NCBI GenBank assembly: GCA_963780865.1
Contig: CAWADT010000012.1
Location: 62,001-126,000 of the forward strand
DNA length: 64,000 bases
Origin: FEN-1073 sp963780865
Lineage (GTDB): Bacteria; Chloroflexota; Anaerolineae; Anaerolineales; RBG-16-64-43
Direction: 5' to 3'
Shown here in pieces: positions 7,734 through 16,062 of this stretch. Position 1 is the first letter of the stretch, and each line of letters begins with the position of its first letter. The notes beneath the pieces were generated by a model that was not told where the DNA came from, did no database searches, and worked only from the letters and a program-made list of their open reading frames with translations. Made by a program: the position numbers and the translations under genes.

Positions 7734-9059
7734 TTATTTGCTCATGGAGACGTTGCGATAGTTTATATTCGATTGCCAGGCGAACATGGCGGCTATTGGA
7801 TTTTGCGTTTCCCATAACGTCCGGATCGCCTTGCCGGCTAGCACCGGCCAGGCGTACATCCGCCGATTGGAATCATCCATCGCCTGGGTAAGCATTTCCG
7901 CATTCATGCACCGCGGTTTGAGAATCGCCTCGCCCATATCGGAATGCTGCCAATCCCGGGGATAGTCGGTGTATAACAACCGCCCTTCTTGCCGCAACCG
8001 TTCGAACAGCTTGGTTCCCGGCAATGGAGTCAAAAAGGTCTTTTGCATCACGTCTACCCCGCTGCGCACCATGTATTCCGTCCGACGGCGCAGCTTCGCC
8101 GGCGTGTCGTTATCCATTCCGAAGATGAAGGCTCCCAAGACGGCGATTCCTGCGCGATGGATGCGGCGAAATATTCCCTCGTAACTTCCCACCCCTCGTT
8201 GCAGGTTAAGAACTTTGTTGACTTCCGTTAGCGCATCCGACCCCTCCGCCTCCAATCCCAGAAAGACCATCTTGCATCCTGCGCGCCCGGCCCACGTCAA
8301 CAACTCGTCATCGTCGGCAAAGTTGATTGACGCCTGACAGAACCACCATTTATTCAACTTGCGCTCGACCATACCCCGGAAGATCGCCAGCGCCTGCTCA
8401 CGGGATTTTCCTCCATAGCCAATGATGTTATCGTCCACGAAGAAGATCATTTTTTGCGGTATCGCTGCAAGTTCATCGAGCACTTCCTCGGATGGACGGC
8501 GTCGATAGCGCCGCCCGTTAAATGCTGTGACCGAGCAAAACTCGCAATCCATTGGACAGCCGCGCGAGGTCTGCACCGAGGAGAACACGTAACCGGGGTG
8601 AAACAAGTCGCGGTGGGGATAGGGCAACCCCACCAACTCCGTCCATTCGCCCTGGTAAACTCGCTGAAGTCGGCCGGCTTCCATATCCGCCACTACGCGC
8701 GGCCAGACCGTCTCCGCCTCTCCAATTACCACCGCATCCACAAAGCGCAGCGCCTCTTCGGTACAGGCCGAGGCGTGAATGCCGCCCATCACAACCGGAA
8801 TGCCCCTAGCCCGATAGATGGCAGCAATCTCGTACGCGCGATTGGCCGAGGCGGTGAACGCTGTTACACCCACTAAGTCCGCATCCTGGTATGCGAAGGA
8901 TTCCCAATTCTCGTCCACCAGGCTCACGCTCCAATGGGCAGGCGTCAGCGCAGCTACGATACCCAAACCGATTGGCGGAAAGCGGGAGCTTTTATTTACT
9001 GTCAGTCCAGTTCGAGCTGGATTGACGGGATTCACCAGGACAAGTTTGCGATTATTCAC
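7734..9059 (-). CDS. B12-binding-domain radical SAM protein
   Basis: The 441-residue protein has the class B radical SAM layout. An N-terminal cobalamin-binding-like Rossmann domain (about residues 5-130, with VGVTAFTASANRAYE and VVMGGIHASACTEE) is followed by a radical SAM barrel. The 4Fe-4S motif is C168-x3-C172-x2-C175 in SRGCPMDCEFC. Later blocks, FFVDDNIIGYGG, KMVFLGLEAEGSD and GAFIFGMDNDT, are typical of the B12-binding radical SAM family, which includes methyltransferases and cyclases acting on lipids, hopanoids or tetrapyrroles. The substrate cannot be told. The start lies 9 bases after the stop of a MarR-type gene, so the two form an operon. It may be under MarR control. Confidence 0.88.
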   Translation of the reverse strand: MNNRKLVLVNPVNPARTGLTVNKSSRFPPIGLGIVAALTPAHWSVSLVDENWESFAYQDADLVGVTAFTASANRAYEIAAIYRARGIPVVMGGIHASACTEEALRFVDAVVIGEAETVWPRVVADMEAGRLQRVYQGEWTELVGLPYPHRDLFHPGYVFSSVQTSRGCPMDCEFCSVTAFNGRRYRRRPSEEVLDELAAIPQKMIFFVDDNIIGYGGKSREQALAIFRGMVERKLNKWWFCQASINFADDDELLTWAGRAGCKMVFLGLEAEGSDALTEVNKVLNLQRGVGSYEGIFRRIHRAGIAVLGAFIFGMDNDTPAKLRRRTEYMVRSGVDVMQKTFLTPLPGTKLFERLRQEGRLLYTDYPRDWQHSDMGEAILKPRCMNAEMLTQAMDDSNRRMYAWPVLAGKAIRTLWETQNPIAAMFAWQSNINYRNVSMSK

Positions 9060-9068
9060 CCTTCCTCC

Positions 9069-9518
9069 CTATTGCCAATCGAACCCCAGATTATGCGATG
9101 CTTTCAATAGCAATGCCTGCAATAGTTGTTGTTCCTCCTCGGATAATGCCGCGAGGAAATCGCGTGTGTACTCCACCGCGCCGGCGATCACTCCCTGCGC
9201 GGCTTTCCGACCGGGAACGGTCAACTCCAACCACCAATTTCGCCGATCCTCCGCATCCTGAAGTTTCTGTATCAAACCCAGTTTCACCAATCTCTGCACA
9301 TACACCGAAATGGTGCCTGGATTGATGCCCATCAACTCCGATAATCGGCGCGCGTTCATTCGCTCAAACTGCCCCATGACCATAAGCACGGAACAATCGG
9401 AGAGCTTCAGCGCTAAAACATTGCGCCTCTCCTTATTTTCCATTCGGGTTTCATATGCGTGTGTCAGAGTAAAGAGAGCCTGGTTAATCCGTATAAAAGA
9501 CTTGTCTGGAAGTGGCAT
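9069..9518 (-). CDS. MarR-family transcriptional regulator
   Basis: The 149-residue protein has the MarR winged-helix architecture. An N-terminal dimerisation helix precedes the recognition region (VLMVMGQFERMNARRLSEL, INPGTISVYVQRLVKLGLI), and the wing carries DAEDRRNWWLELT, matching the D-x-R-x-x-x-L-x-L-T signature. MarR proteins usually repress their own operon and release DNA on binding a small phenolic or lipophilic ligand. GAGG precedes the ATG at good spacing. It is the first gene of a two-gene operon with the radical SAM protein. A palindrome overlaps the promoter -10 box, consistent with autorepression. Confidence 0.9.
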   Translation of the reverse strand: MPLPDKSFIRINQALFTLTHAYETRMENKERRNVLALKLSDCSVLMVMGQFERMNARRLSELMGINPGTISVYVQRLVKLGLIQKLQDAEDRRNWWLELTVPGRKAAQGVIAGAVEYTRDFLAALSEEEQQLLQALLLKASHNLGFDWQ

Positions 9519-9551
9519 TTAATCCTCGTATTATATGTGTATATTGCAACT

Positions 9552-9566
9552 GTTGTCTTATACAAC
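9552..9566. promoter_or_regulatory. Probable MarR operator
   Basis: GTTGT and ACAAC are 5-bp arms around a 5-base AT-rich centre, a 15-bp palindrome that covers the -10 box of the marR promoter. Size and position fit a MarR-family autoregulatory site; binding is inferred. Confidence 0.6.
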
Positions 9567-9585
9567 TATTGTTCTTTTTTGTCAA
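9557..9585 (-). promoter_or_regulatory. Sigma-70-type promoter of marR-radical SAM operon
   Basis: On the minus strand TTGACA (9580-9585) and TATAAG (9557-9562) are spaced by exactly 17 bases. This is an almost perfect consensus, about 40 bases upstream of the marR start codon. Confidence 0.8.
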
Positions 9586-9587
9586 GT

Positions 9588-9618
9588 AAAAAGCCCATTC
9601 TTTTGGAATGGGCTTTTT
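9588..9618 (-). terminator. Intrinsic terminator after tpiA
   Basis: GCCCATTC (9593-9600) pairs with GAATGGGC (9606-9613) across a 5-base loop, flanked by A5 and T5, so it can work in both directions. It is 44 bases past the tpiA stop and directly precedes the -35 box of the marR promoter. It therefore insulates the two transcription units. Confidence 0.85.
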
Positions 9619-9661
9619 CAAAGCATATATGTAGGTTTCAACAAGGACCAGGAAAAAAAAA

Positions 9662-10441
9662 TTATTTCAGGCGTTTTTGCGCCGCGCGGACGATCTCGAC
9701 GTAATCCGGTTTGAGGCTTGCGCCGCCCACCAGCCCCCCGTCGATCTCCGGCTCGGAGAGGAACTCGTCGATGTTGGCCGGGGTCACGCTGCCGCCATAC
9801 AGCACGCGGATGCCCTCAACCACCGCCTGCCCATAGGAGGTTTTCAGCGCCCAGCGGATCGATTGAATTGTCTTGTTCGCGTCCGGGCCATGCGCGGCGC
9901 GTCCGGTGCCAATCGCCCAGATGGGTTCGTAGGCGATGATCGCCCGGGAGGCTAGCTCCGCGGAGAGCCCCGCGAAGGCCGCGCTCGTCTGGCGCTTGAC
10001 GACGGCGTCGGTTTGCCCGGCTTCGTTCTCAGCCAGCGTCTCGCCGACGCACACGATCGGGATAAGCCCGGCGGCGAGCGCAGCCTTCATTTTTTTGGAT
10101 ACCATCTCGTCGGTCTCGCCGAACAGCCCGCGCCGCTCGGAATGGCCGAGAATCACATGGGTGCACCATTCCTTAACCATCGCCGCGGACAATTCGCCGG
10201 TGAAAGCTCCCTTCTCCTCCCAATGCATGTTCTGCGCGCCCAGTTCGATCCCGCTGCCCATCAACAGCCCCCACAGCGCCGGCAGCGCGGTGGCGGGGGG
10301 GCAAATCACCCGTTCGACGCCGTCGATTTCAGAAAGCGCGGGCAGGATCTGGCGCACGAAGGCTTCCGCCTCGACCGAGGTTTTGTTCATCTTCCAGTTT
10401 GCCGCCATGCACGGAACGCGATTGCTTTTTACGGTTGCCAT
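9662..10441 (-). CDS. tpiA: Triosephosphate isomerase
   Basis: TpiA interconverts dihydroxyacetone phosphate and glyceraldehyde-3-phosphate. The 259-residue protein shows the substrate-binding N15 and K17 in AANWKMNK, electrophile H100 in VILGHSERR and catalytic base E172 in AYEPIWAIGTG. The phosphate loop YGGSVTPANI and GLVGGASL are also present. The ATG at 10441 has GGAG 14 bases upstream and overlaps the end of pknB by 13 bases. The frame stays open for 265 codons upstream, but that part is out of frame with pknB and has no family similarity. An alternative start at residue 12 lacks a ribosome site. It is the last gene of the yvcK-gap-pgk-pknB-tpiA unit and is followed by a terminator. Confidence 0.97.
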   Translation of the reverse strand: MATVKSNRVPCMAANWKMNKTSVEAEAFVRQILPALSEIDGVERVICPPATALPALWGLLMGSGIELGAQNMHWEEKGAFTGELSAAMVKEWCTHVILGHSERRGLFGETDEMVSKKMKAALAAGLIPIVCVGETLAENEAGQTDAVVKRQTSAAFAGLSAELASRAIIAYEPIWAIGTGRAAHGPDANKTIQSIRWALKTSYGQAVVEGIRVLYGGSVTPANIDEFLSEPEIDGGLVGGASLKPDYVEIVRAAQKRLK

Positions 10442-12165
10442 TTTGCGATGATTTTCTCCGTTTCTATTTTCAGCCAGGATGGGGTAGCGGGGTCTTGCAC
10501 CACTTCGCTTAAGACGTTCAATCCCTTGGCCGTCTGTTTGGTAATGCACAAATATTCGGCTTGGATGGTTTTCACGATCAGTTTTTCTTCGCTGCGCGCC
10601 AGGCCGGCCGCGCTTTGCAGGTAGGGATTGGCGTCGGATGGATTCGCGGAAAACGTAGCCAGCCAGCGTCCGTACGCGGCCTGCGCGATCGACCATTGGG
10701 AGAACTGGGTCGCCATGCTGGATAGCAGATCCTTCCCGTTCTGATCTTCGCCGACATGAAAGAGAACTTCGGCGCATCCGCCGCGCAGCATCGCTTCGTT
10801 GGCGTTGGCCTGCAGGCCCTTCTGGCAGAATTCGCCCGCCGTCAGCCACTGGCCGCGCCCGCCGAGCTTCTTCACTATTTCCATAATCACCACGGCCCGC
10901 CCGGCCGGCACGCTCTGCAGCGCGTCGCTGAAGGTTTGGTTGGCGGCATCCTGATTCCCCTGATCCAGATCGCCAAGCCCCTGCTGGAGCAGGTTCCAGG
11001 CAGCGAGGGAATCTTGTGGGATGTTCAACCCTTGGGTCGCTGTTTGCGCCGGGGGGGAAACCTCCGGCGTTGCGCCGGGCGCAACCGTACTTAAGGCAAG
11101 CGCCTGGGCCGTCTCGGTTGCGTTTTGATGCTGCTTCTTGGAGATGCTGCTTCCCACGGCCAACGCGAAGAGGTACAAACAGCCGCAGGCAAAAACGGCC
11201 GCCAGAATCAACAGCCAGTTTGGAATCCGCTTCCACAGCGGCGGCTTCTTCCCCCCGCCGCCTTTTTTCTGGTGAACCTGTTCGGCGGGCAATTTAACCG
11301 TGGTCACCGAGCCCTTCGCCGGTGGTGAAGCCCCCATGGCGTCATTGATCGCTCCGTGGAAAGCCTTCACCTCGGCATCCACATCCGCGTAACGGTCGGG
11401 GCGATTCTTCGCCAGCGCTTTGAGCAGCACCCGTTCGACTCCCTCCGGCACCTTCGGATTGATCTGGCGCGGCATCGGGAGAGGGGTGAATATGTGGTCG
11501 TGGATGATGGAAAACGGAGTGTCGGCGTTAAAGGGCACGCGTCCCACGGCGAGTTCGTACATCACCACGCCCAGGGAATAGATATCGGTGCCCGCGTCCA
11601 GGTCTTTCAAACCCTGCGCCTGCTCGGGGGAGATGTAGTGCGGCGTCCCCAAAAGCATGTCGGAGGAAAGCGTGGATTCGCCGGATTGGGCGATGCGCGC
11701 CAGGCCGAAATCCGCGAGGTAAATTCCGCCGTCGGGTGCGAGCAGGACGTTGGAGGGTTTGATGTCGCGGTGGAGGATACCTTTGGAGTGCGCGAAAGAA
11801 AGCGCCGCGCCGACGGCGTCGATCACTCGCACGGCCTCCTCTGCGGAGAGCGGGCCGCGCGCGAGACGGGCTTTCAGCGTCTCACCTTCGATGAATTTCA
11901 TCACCAGGTAAGGCTGGCCGTCGCACTCGGAATAATCATAAATCGGAACGATGTTGGGATGTTCGAGCTTGGCCACCACGCGCGCCTCGCGGGTGAAGCG
12001 CGCGGTGAAGGAAGGATCCTCGCGGAAAGCGGTATGCAGCACCTTGATGGCGACATACCGGTCGAGCGCGGCGTGGTAGGCCTTGTATACCGTCGCCATT
12101 CCGCCCTGACCGAGTTGTTCCATCACGCGGTAGGGTCCGACATTTTGACCGATGACGAAGGGCAT
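10429..12165 (-). CDS. Membrane Ser/Thr protein kinase (PknB-like) with extracytoplasmic TPR-like domain
   Basis: The 578-residue protein starts with a complete Hanks-type kinase domain. It has G-loop GQGGMATV (19-26), ATP lysine K41 in VAIKVL, catalytic loop HRDIKPSNV (D134), DFG at 152-154 and the SPEQ motif near 179. A basic glycine-rich juxtamembrane segment leads to one membrane helix (about 315-338). The outer part has a Thr/Pro/Ala linker and alpha-helical repeats such as AWNLLQQGLGDLDQGNQDAANQTFSDAL, which look like tetratricopeptide repeats rather than PASTA domains. All catalytic residues are present, so it should be active. It lies between pgk and tpiA in the glycolytic operon that also carries yvcK. 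YvcK is a known kinase target in other bacteria. Confidence 0.93.
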   Translation of the reverse strand: MPFVIGQNVGPYRVMEQLGQGGMATVYKAYHAALDRYVAIKVLHTAFREDPSFTARFTREARVVAKLEHPNIVPIYDYSECDGQPYLVMKFIEGETLKARLARGPLSAEEAVRVIDAVGAALSFAHSKGILHRDIKPSNVLLAPDGGIYLADFGLARIAQSGESTLSSDMLLGTPHYISPEQAQGLKDLDAGTDIYSLGVVMYELAVGRVPFNADTPFSIIHDHIFTPLPMPRQINPKVPEGVERVLLKALAKNRPDRYADVDAEVKAFHGAINDAMGASPPAKGSVTTVKLPAEQVHQKKGGGGKKPPLWKRIPNWLLILAAVFACGCLYLFALAVGSSISKKQHQNATETAQALALSTVAPGATPEVSPPAQTATQGLNIPQDSLAAWNLLQQGLGDLDQGNQDAANQTFSDALQSVPAGRAVVIMEIVKKLGGRGQWLTAGEFCQKGLQANANEAMLRGGCAEVLFHVGEDQNGKDLLSSMATQFSQWSIAQAAYGRWLATFSANPSDANPYLQSAAGLARSEEKLIVKTIQAEYLCITKQTAKGLNVLSEVVQDPATPSWLKIETEKIIAKWQP

Positions 12166-12194
12166 GGCGCCTCCCCGCGAAACCGGATCCTCGG

Positions 12195-12224
12195 CTTATC
12201 GGCTGGATTTTTCCGGCCGATAAG
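12195..12224. other. Hairpin in the pgk-pknB spacer
   Basis: CTTATCGGC (12195-12203) and GCCGATAAG (12216-12224) form a perfect 9-bp stem with a 12-base loop, 30 bases upstream of the pknB start. A second GC-rich stem (around 12244-12275, CGGCGG/CCGCCG) lies further upstream. Neither has a T-tract on the minus strand. They may process or attenuate the operon mRNA between pgk and pknB, or mark a separate pknB promoter region. Confidence 0.5.
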
Positions 12225-12364
12225 AATCGGGAGGAGCGCGGTGGGAACACCGGCGGTCCTGCCGCCGGGTGTTTCCATTCTATCTTAAGTTGATTCGATG
12301 AGGGCGCCAAATCCATCGCTGGATCTTGCGCCCTCCTGGTTTATGCGAACAGTGTTCCGCGGGG

Positions 12365-13537
12365 TTATTTATCTTGCAGAATCGCGATTCCTGGAAGCAC
12401 CTTACCCTCGAGAAATTCAAGGGAAGCCCCGCCGCCGGTGGAAATGTGCGAGATTTTATCCGCGAGCCCCGCTTCGGTAACGGCGGCGACGGAGTCCCCG
12501 CCGCCCACGATGGTAATCGCTCCGCAGGTGGAAACGGCTTGCGCCAGATCCCGCGTTCCCTTGGCGAAGTTCGGAAATTCGAAGACGCCCATCGGTCCGT
12601 TCCAGACCACCAGCTTCGAGCCTTGCAGCGCGCTGGAGAATTTCCTGATCGTCGCCGGCCCAACATCTAAAATCCGCCAGCCGGCCGGGCAGGCGTCCGC
12701 CGCCACGGTTTTGAAGGCGGCAGCCGCGTCGAACTTATCCGCAATCACCACGTCCTCCGGAAGCATGAGCTTGCCGCCGGCATCCGCCATGATCTGGCGG
12801 GCCATCTCCAGGCTGCTTTCTTCCACCAGCGAATCCCCCACCGCCAGCCCTTTGGCTTTCAGGAAGGTGTTGGCCATTCCGCCGCCGATGAGAAGTTTCT
12901 CGCATTTCTTCAGCAGATTGGTGATCACGCCGATCTTGTCGCTGATTTTCGCCCCACCCAGAATAACCACGTACGGGTGCTCCGGATTGTTGGCCGCCTT
13001 GTCGAGAAACTCGATTTCCTTTTCCATCAGGAATCCGGCCACGCCCGGAAGGAAGTGGGCCACTCCCTCGGTGGATGCGTGCGCGCGATGCGCCGATCCG
13101 AACGCGTCGTCGACGTAAATCTTGCCCAGGAGCGCCAGCCGTCGGGAGAAGTTCACGTCGTTCTTTTCCTCTTCCGGATAGAAGCGGGTGTTCTCCAGGA
13201 GCGCCACGTCGCCCGGTTTTAGTTCGGCCACCACGCCTTCGGCCACCGGTCCGACACAGTCGGAAGCAAACGCCACCTTCTTCTTCAATAGGCCGCTGAG
13301 ATGCTCGGCCACCGGAGCGAGCGAGAAAATCGGATCCGGCCCGCCCTTTGGCCGCCCGAGGTGGGAGCACAGGGTCACCATGGCCTTCTGGTCGATCAGA
13401 TATTGGATCGTCGGCAGCGCCGCGCGAATGCGGGTATCCTCGCCCACCTTGCCGTTCTTGATGGGCACGTTGAAATCCACGCGCATCAGTACCTGCCAGC
13501 CATTCACGGTCACGTCACGAACGGTCTTCTTATGCAT
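12365..13537 (-). CDS. pgk: Phosphoglycerate kinase
   Basis: Pgk transfers phosphate from 1,3-bisphosphoglycerate to ADP. The 390-residue, full-length protein has the signature MRVDFNVPIKNGKV, the 3-phosphoglycerate-binding SHLGRPKGG, KKVAFASDCVG, and the nucleotide-side blocks VVILGGAKISDKIGVI, WNGPMGVFE and STGGGASLEFLEG. GGAGG lies 6 bases before the ATG. It starts 24 bases after gap and is clearly co-transcribed with it. The following 199-base spacer before pknB carries two hairpins. Confidence 0.97.
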   Translation of the reverse strand: MHKKTVRDVTVNGWQVLMRVDFNVPIKNGKVGEDTRIRAALPTIQYLIDQKAMVTLCSHLGRPKGGPDPIFSLAPVAEHLSGLLKKKVAFASDCVGPVAEGVVAELKPGDVALLENTRFYPEEEKNDVNFSRRLALLGKIYVDDAFGSAHRAHASTEGVAHFLPGVAGFLMEKEIEFLDKAANNPEHPYVVILGGAKISDKIGVITNLLKKCEKLLIGGGMANTFLKAKGLAVGDSLVEESSLEMARQIMADAGGKLMLPEDVVIADKFDAAAAFKTVAADACPAGWRILDVGPATIRKFSSALQGSKLVVWNGPMGVFEFPNFAKGTRDLAQAVSTCGAITIVGGGDSVAAVTEAGLADKISHISTGGGASLEFLEGKVLPGIAILQDK

Positions 13538-13561
13538 AGTTCCTCCGCCGGGATTCCGAAC

Positions 13562-14614
13562 TTACAGTTTCTGGGCGATCAGTTTGGCGAGATCGGCCGT
13601 GCGGCACGAATAGCCCCATTCATTGTCGTACCAGGCCACGACCTTCACCAGATTGCCCCCCATGACCATGTTGTACTGCAGGTCGACGATCGAGGATCGG
13701 TCGTCGCCCTTGAAATCGGTCGACACCAGCGGATCGGCGGCCTTGCCATACGTCACCCCGAGGATTCCCTTCAAGGCGCCGGTGGAAGCTTCGATGAAGG
13801 CGGCGTTGAGTTCATCCTTGGTGGTGGCTTTGGAAAGGGTGGCGGTGAAATCGACCACCGAAACCGTCGGGCTCGGAACGCGCATGGAATACCCGTCGAA
13901 CTTGCCTTTCAATTCGGGGATGACCAGCGCGATAGCTTTCGCCGCGCCGGTGGTCGTCGGAATGAGGTTCAGCCCCGCCGCGCGCGAGCGGCGCATTTCC
14001 TTTTTGTGGCCCTGGTCGAGGATCACCTGGTCGTTGGTGTACGAATGGATCGTGCACATCACGGCGTTGAGAATTCCGAATTTATCGTTGACCACTTTCG
14101 CCGCGGGCGCCAGGCAGTTGGTGGTGCAGGAGGCGTTCGATAGGATGTGGTGTTTGGCGGGATCGTACTTCGAATCGTTAACGCCAATCACGATCGTGAG
14201 ATCCTCGTTCTTGGCCGGAGCCGAGATGATGACTTTCTTCGCCCCGCCCGACTGAATATGAACGTTGGCGCCGGCTTTTCCCTTCGCCGGGTCCCCGATC
14301 GCATCGGTGAACAGGCCCGTGGATTCGATCACGATCTGAACCCCCAGATCCTTCCAGGGCAGCTTGGCCGGGTCCTTTTCCTGCAGCACCTTGACCGTGC
14401 GCCCGTTGATGACGAGATTGCCTTCCTTCACTTCCACGGCTCCGGCGAATCTTCCGTAGCTGGAATCGTACTTGAACAAATGCGCGTTCGTATCGACGTC
14501 GAACAAGTCGTTGATCGCCACCACCTCGAGGTCCTGGGGGAGACGTTCCACGATCGACTTGAGCACCTGCCGCCCGATCCGTCCAAATCCGTTGATGCCT
14601 ACTTTCGTTGCCAT
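13562..14614 (-). CDS. gap: Glyceraldehyde-3-phosphate dehydrogenase
   Basis: Gap oxidises glyceraldehyde-3-phosphate with NAD(P) and phosphate. The 350-residue protein begins with the Rossmann motif VGINGFGRIGR. It contains the active-site block SNASCTTNCLAP with nucleophile C163, H190 in CTIHSYTND, and the C-terminal WYDNEWGYS. The N-terminal acidic residue D36 suggests NAD preference. RRSRAAGLNLIPTTTGAAKA is the phosphate-site loop. AGGAGG precedes the ATG. It sits 26 bases after yvcK and 24 before pgk. Confidence 0.97.
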   Translation of the reverse strand: MATKVGINGFGRIGRQVLKSIVERLPQDLEVVAINDLFDVDTNAHLFKYDSSYGRFAGAVEVKEGNLVINGRTVKVLQEKDPAKLPWKDLGVQIVIESTGLFTDAIGDPAKGKAGANVHIQSGGAKKVIISAPAKNEDLTIVIGVNDSKYDPAKHHILSNASCTTNCLAPAAKVVNDKFGILNAVMCTIHSYTNDQVILDQGHKKEMRRSRAAGLNLIPTTTGAAKAIALVIPELKGKFDGYSMRVPSPTVSVVDFTATLSKATTKDELNAAFIEASTGALKGILGVTYGKAADPLVSTDFKGDDRSSIVDLQYNMVMGGNLVKVVAWYDNEWGYSCRTADLAKLIAQKL

Positions 14615-14640
14615 TGCGTTCCTCCTGATGGGAAAATGAA

Positions 14641-15960
14641 TTACATCGGAAATAGGGCCGCGCGCTTGGCGAGCAAATCCATCAAAGCGGCGGTAAGTTT
14701 TTGCGGATCATGATGGCCCGCATTTTGTCCGTCGGCAAGGTCCTCCCGGATCACGGTCACCCGTCCCTCCGGAAGCGCTCCTCCCACCCACTCCATCCCT
14801 TCCGGCAGCGAACCCGCCGGTTTGGCGTTGGCCAGCACCGCGTGGAAAGGTTGCACCCCGATGTGCCGCTGGATCGCCTCGAGGTGGTCCGCCACCGAAA
14901 AGCCGTCGGTTTCGCCGGGTTGGGTGGCCACGTTGCAGACGTAGATTTTCAACGCGCGGCTGGCGACGAGCGCTTCGCGTATTTCGCGGATCAGCAAATT
15001 CGGAAGCACGCTGGTGAACAGGCTCCCCGGACCCGCCACGATCAGTTCGGCGCTCAAGAGCGCTTGCACCGCTCCCGGGTACGCCCGCACGTCCTCCGGC
15101 TCCAGCCACACCCGCCAGACCGCGCCAGGGACGGATTGAATTTGGTTTTCGCCGCTGACGCGCTGCAGCGCGTCGGCGCGCTCCCCAAGCAATTCGCCTT
15201 CCAGCGTCACGTTGCTCAACGTGGAAGGAAACACTCGTCCGCAGATGGAAAGCACCCGTCCGGATTCCGCCAGACCGGTTTCGAAGTTGCCGGTCACCCC
15301 CGCCATGGCGGTGACGAACAGATTTCCGAAAGCGTGGCCGTGAATTCCGTCGCCTTCAGCGAATCGGTATTGGAAGAGCTGCGTCAGCAGCGCTTCATCT
15401 TCCGCCAGCGCCGCCAGGCAGTTGCGCAAGTCCCCCGGCGGAGGGATCCCCAGCGACCGCCGCAGGCGTCCGGAAGAACCTCCATCGTCCGCCACGGTAA
15501 CCACGGCAGTCAGATTGGTCGTCCGTTGCTTCAGACCGCGCAATAGAATGGAAAGGCCGGTTCCCCCGCCGATCGCCGCCACCTGCGGGCCGCGTCCCAA
15601 CCGGTAATAGGCGGCCATGGCTTCCGGGACTTTCCGGCGGCCCCGGGTGAAGGGCGCCAGCAAGGCATAACTTAACCGCCAGAGAGAGACGGCGATCAAT
15701 CCGACGCCGGCCGCCAGCAGAACCGCGATCCGGATCGGCCGCGGAATGAAACTTAACACCAGCGCGGAAAGCACCGGCGAATCCGGGCGGGCCCGGTAGA
15801 GATCCAGCATGAACACCGAAAAGCCGAGCCCCACCAGCAAGGTGCCCGTCACCAGGCCGATCAGCCAGCGTTTTACCCCCATCCCCGGCGTCAACCAAAT
15901 TTTTCCCAGCGCCAACCAGGATTTCAACCGATCGGCCAGCTTCTCCGGTGATTTTTTCAT
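14641..15960 (-). CDS. yvcK: YvcK/CofD-like gluconeogenesis factor with N-terminal membrane anchor
   Basis: YvcK-family proteins are needed for growth on gluconeogenic carbon sources and for cell shape, bind UDP-sugars, and are phosphorylated by Ser/Thr kinases in Bacillus and mycobacteria. The 439-residue protein has the family blocks GGGTGLSILLRGLK, VVTVADDGGSSGRLRR, PPGDLRNCLAAL, HAFGNLFVTAM and VAGPGSLFTSVLPNLL. About 110 extra N-terminal residues contain two membrane helices (roughly 30-55 and 73-95). The short Bacillus form lacks these, so this version is membrane-anchored. It is the first gene of the glycolytic run, 26 bases before gap, behind a TTGACG-17-TATCAT promoter. Confidence 0.93.
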   Translation of the reverse strand: MKKSPEKLADRLKSWLALGKIWLTPGMGVKRWLIGLVTGTLLVGLGFSVFMLDLYRARPDSPVLSALVLSFIPRPIRIAVLLAAGVGLIAVSLWRLSYALLAPFTRGRRKVPEAMAAYYRLGRGPQVAAIGGGTGLSILLRGLKQRTTNLTAVVTVADDGGSSGRLRRSLGIPPPGDLRNCLAALAEDEALLTQLFQYRFAEGDGIHGHAFGNLFVTAMAGVTGNFETGLAESGRVLSICGRVFPSTLSNVTLEGELLGERADALQRVSGENQIQSVPGAVWRVWLEPEDVRAYPGAVQALLSAELIVAGPGSLFTSVLPNLLIREIREALVASRALKIYVCNVATQPGETDGFSVADHLEAIQRHIGVQPFHAVLANAKPAGSLPEGMEWVGGALPEGRVTVIREDLADGQNAGHHDPQKLTAALMDLLAKRAALFPM

Positions 15961-15981
15961 GTGAAAATTTTCGCGAGGGGG

Positions 15982-16010
15982 ATGATAGCAGGAAAGACTA
16001 ACACCGTCAA
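15982..16010 (-). promoter_or_regulatory. Promoter of the yvcK-gap-pgk operon
   Basis: On the minus strand TTGACG (16005-16010) and TATCAT (15982-15987) are 17 bases apart, and the -10 box ends 21 bases before the yvcK start. The divergent ABC gene has its own -10-like TATAAT at 16023-16028 on the plus strand, so the two promoters are back to back. Confidence 0.7.
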
Positions 16011-16062
16011 TCCGGCGTGTGATATAATCCGCTCACTATACTTTCCCGAAAGGAGATGCACC

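Noticed and set aside
10442..11236. Open frame extending tpiA upstream by 265 codons
   Set aside because: It lies out of frame over the pknB C-terminal region and is Arg/Gly-rich with no family similarity; tpiA starts at 10441.
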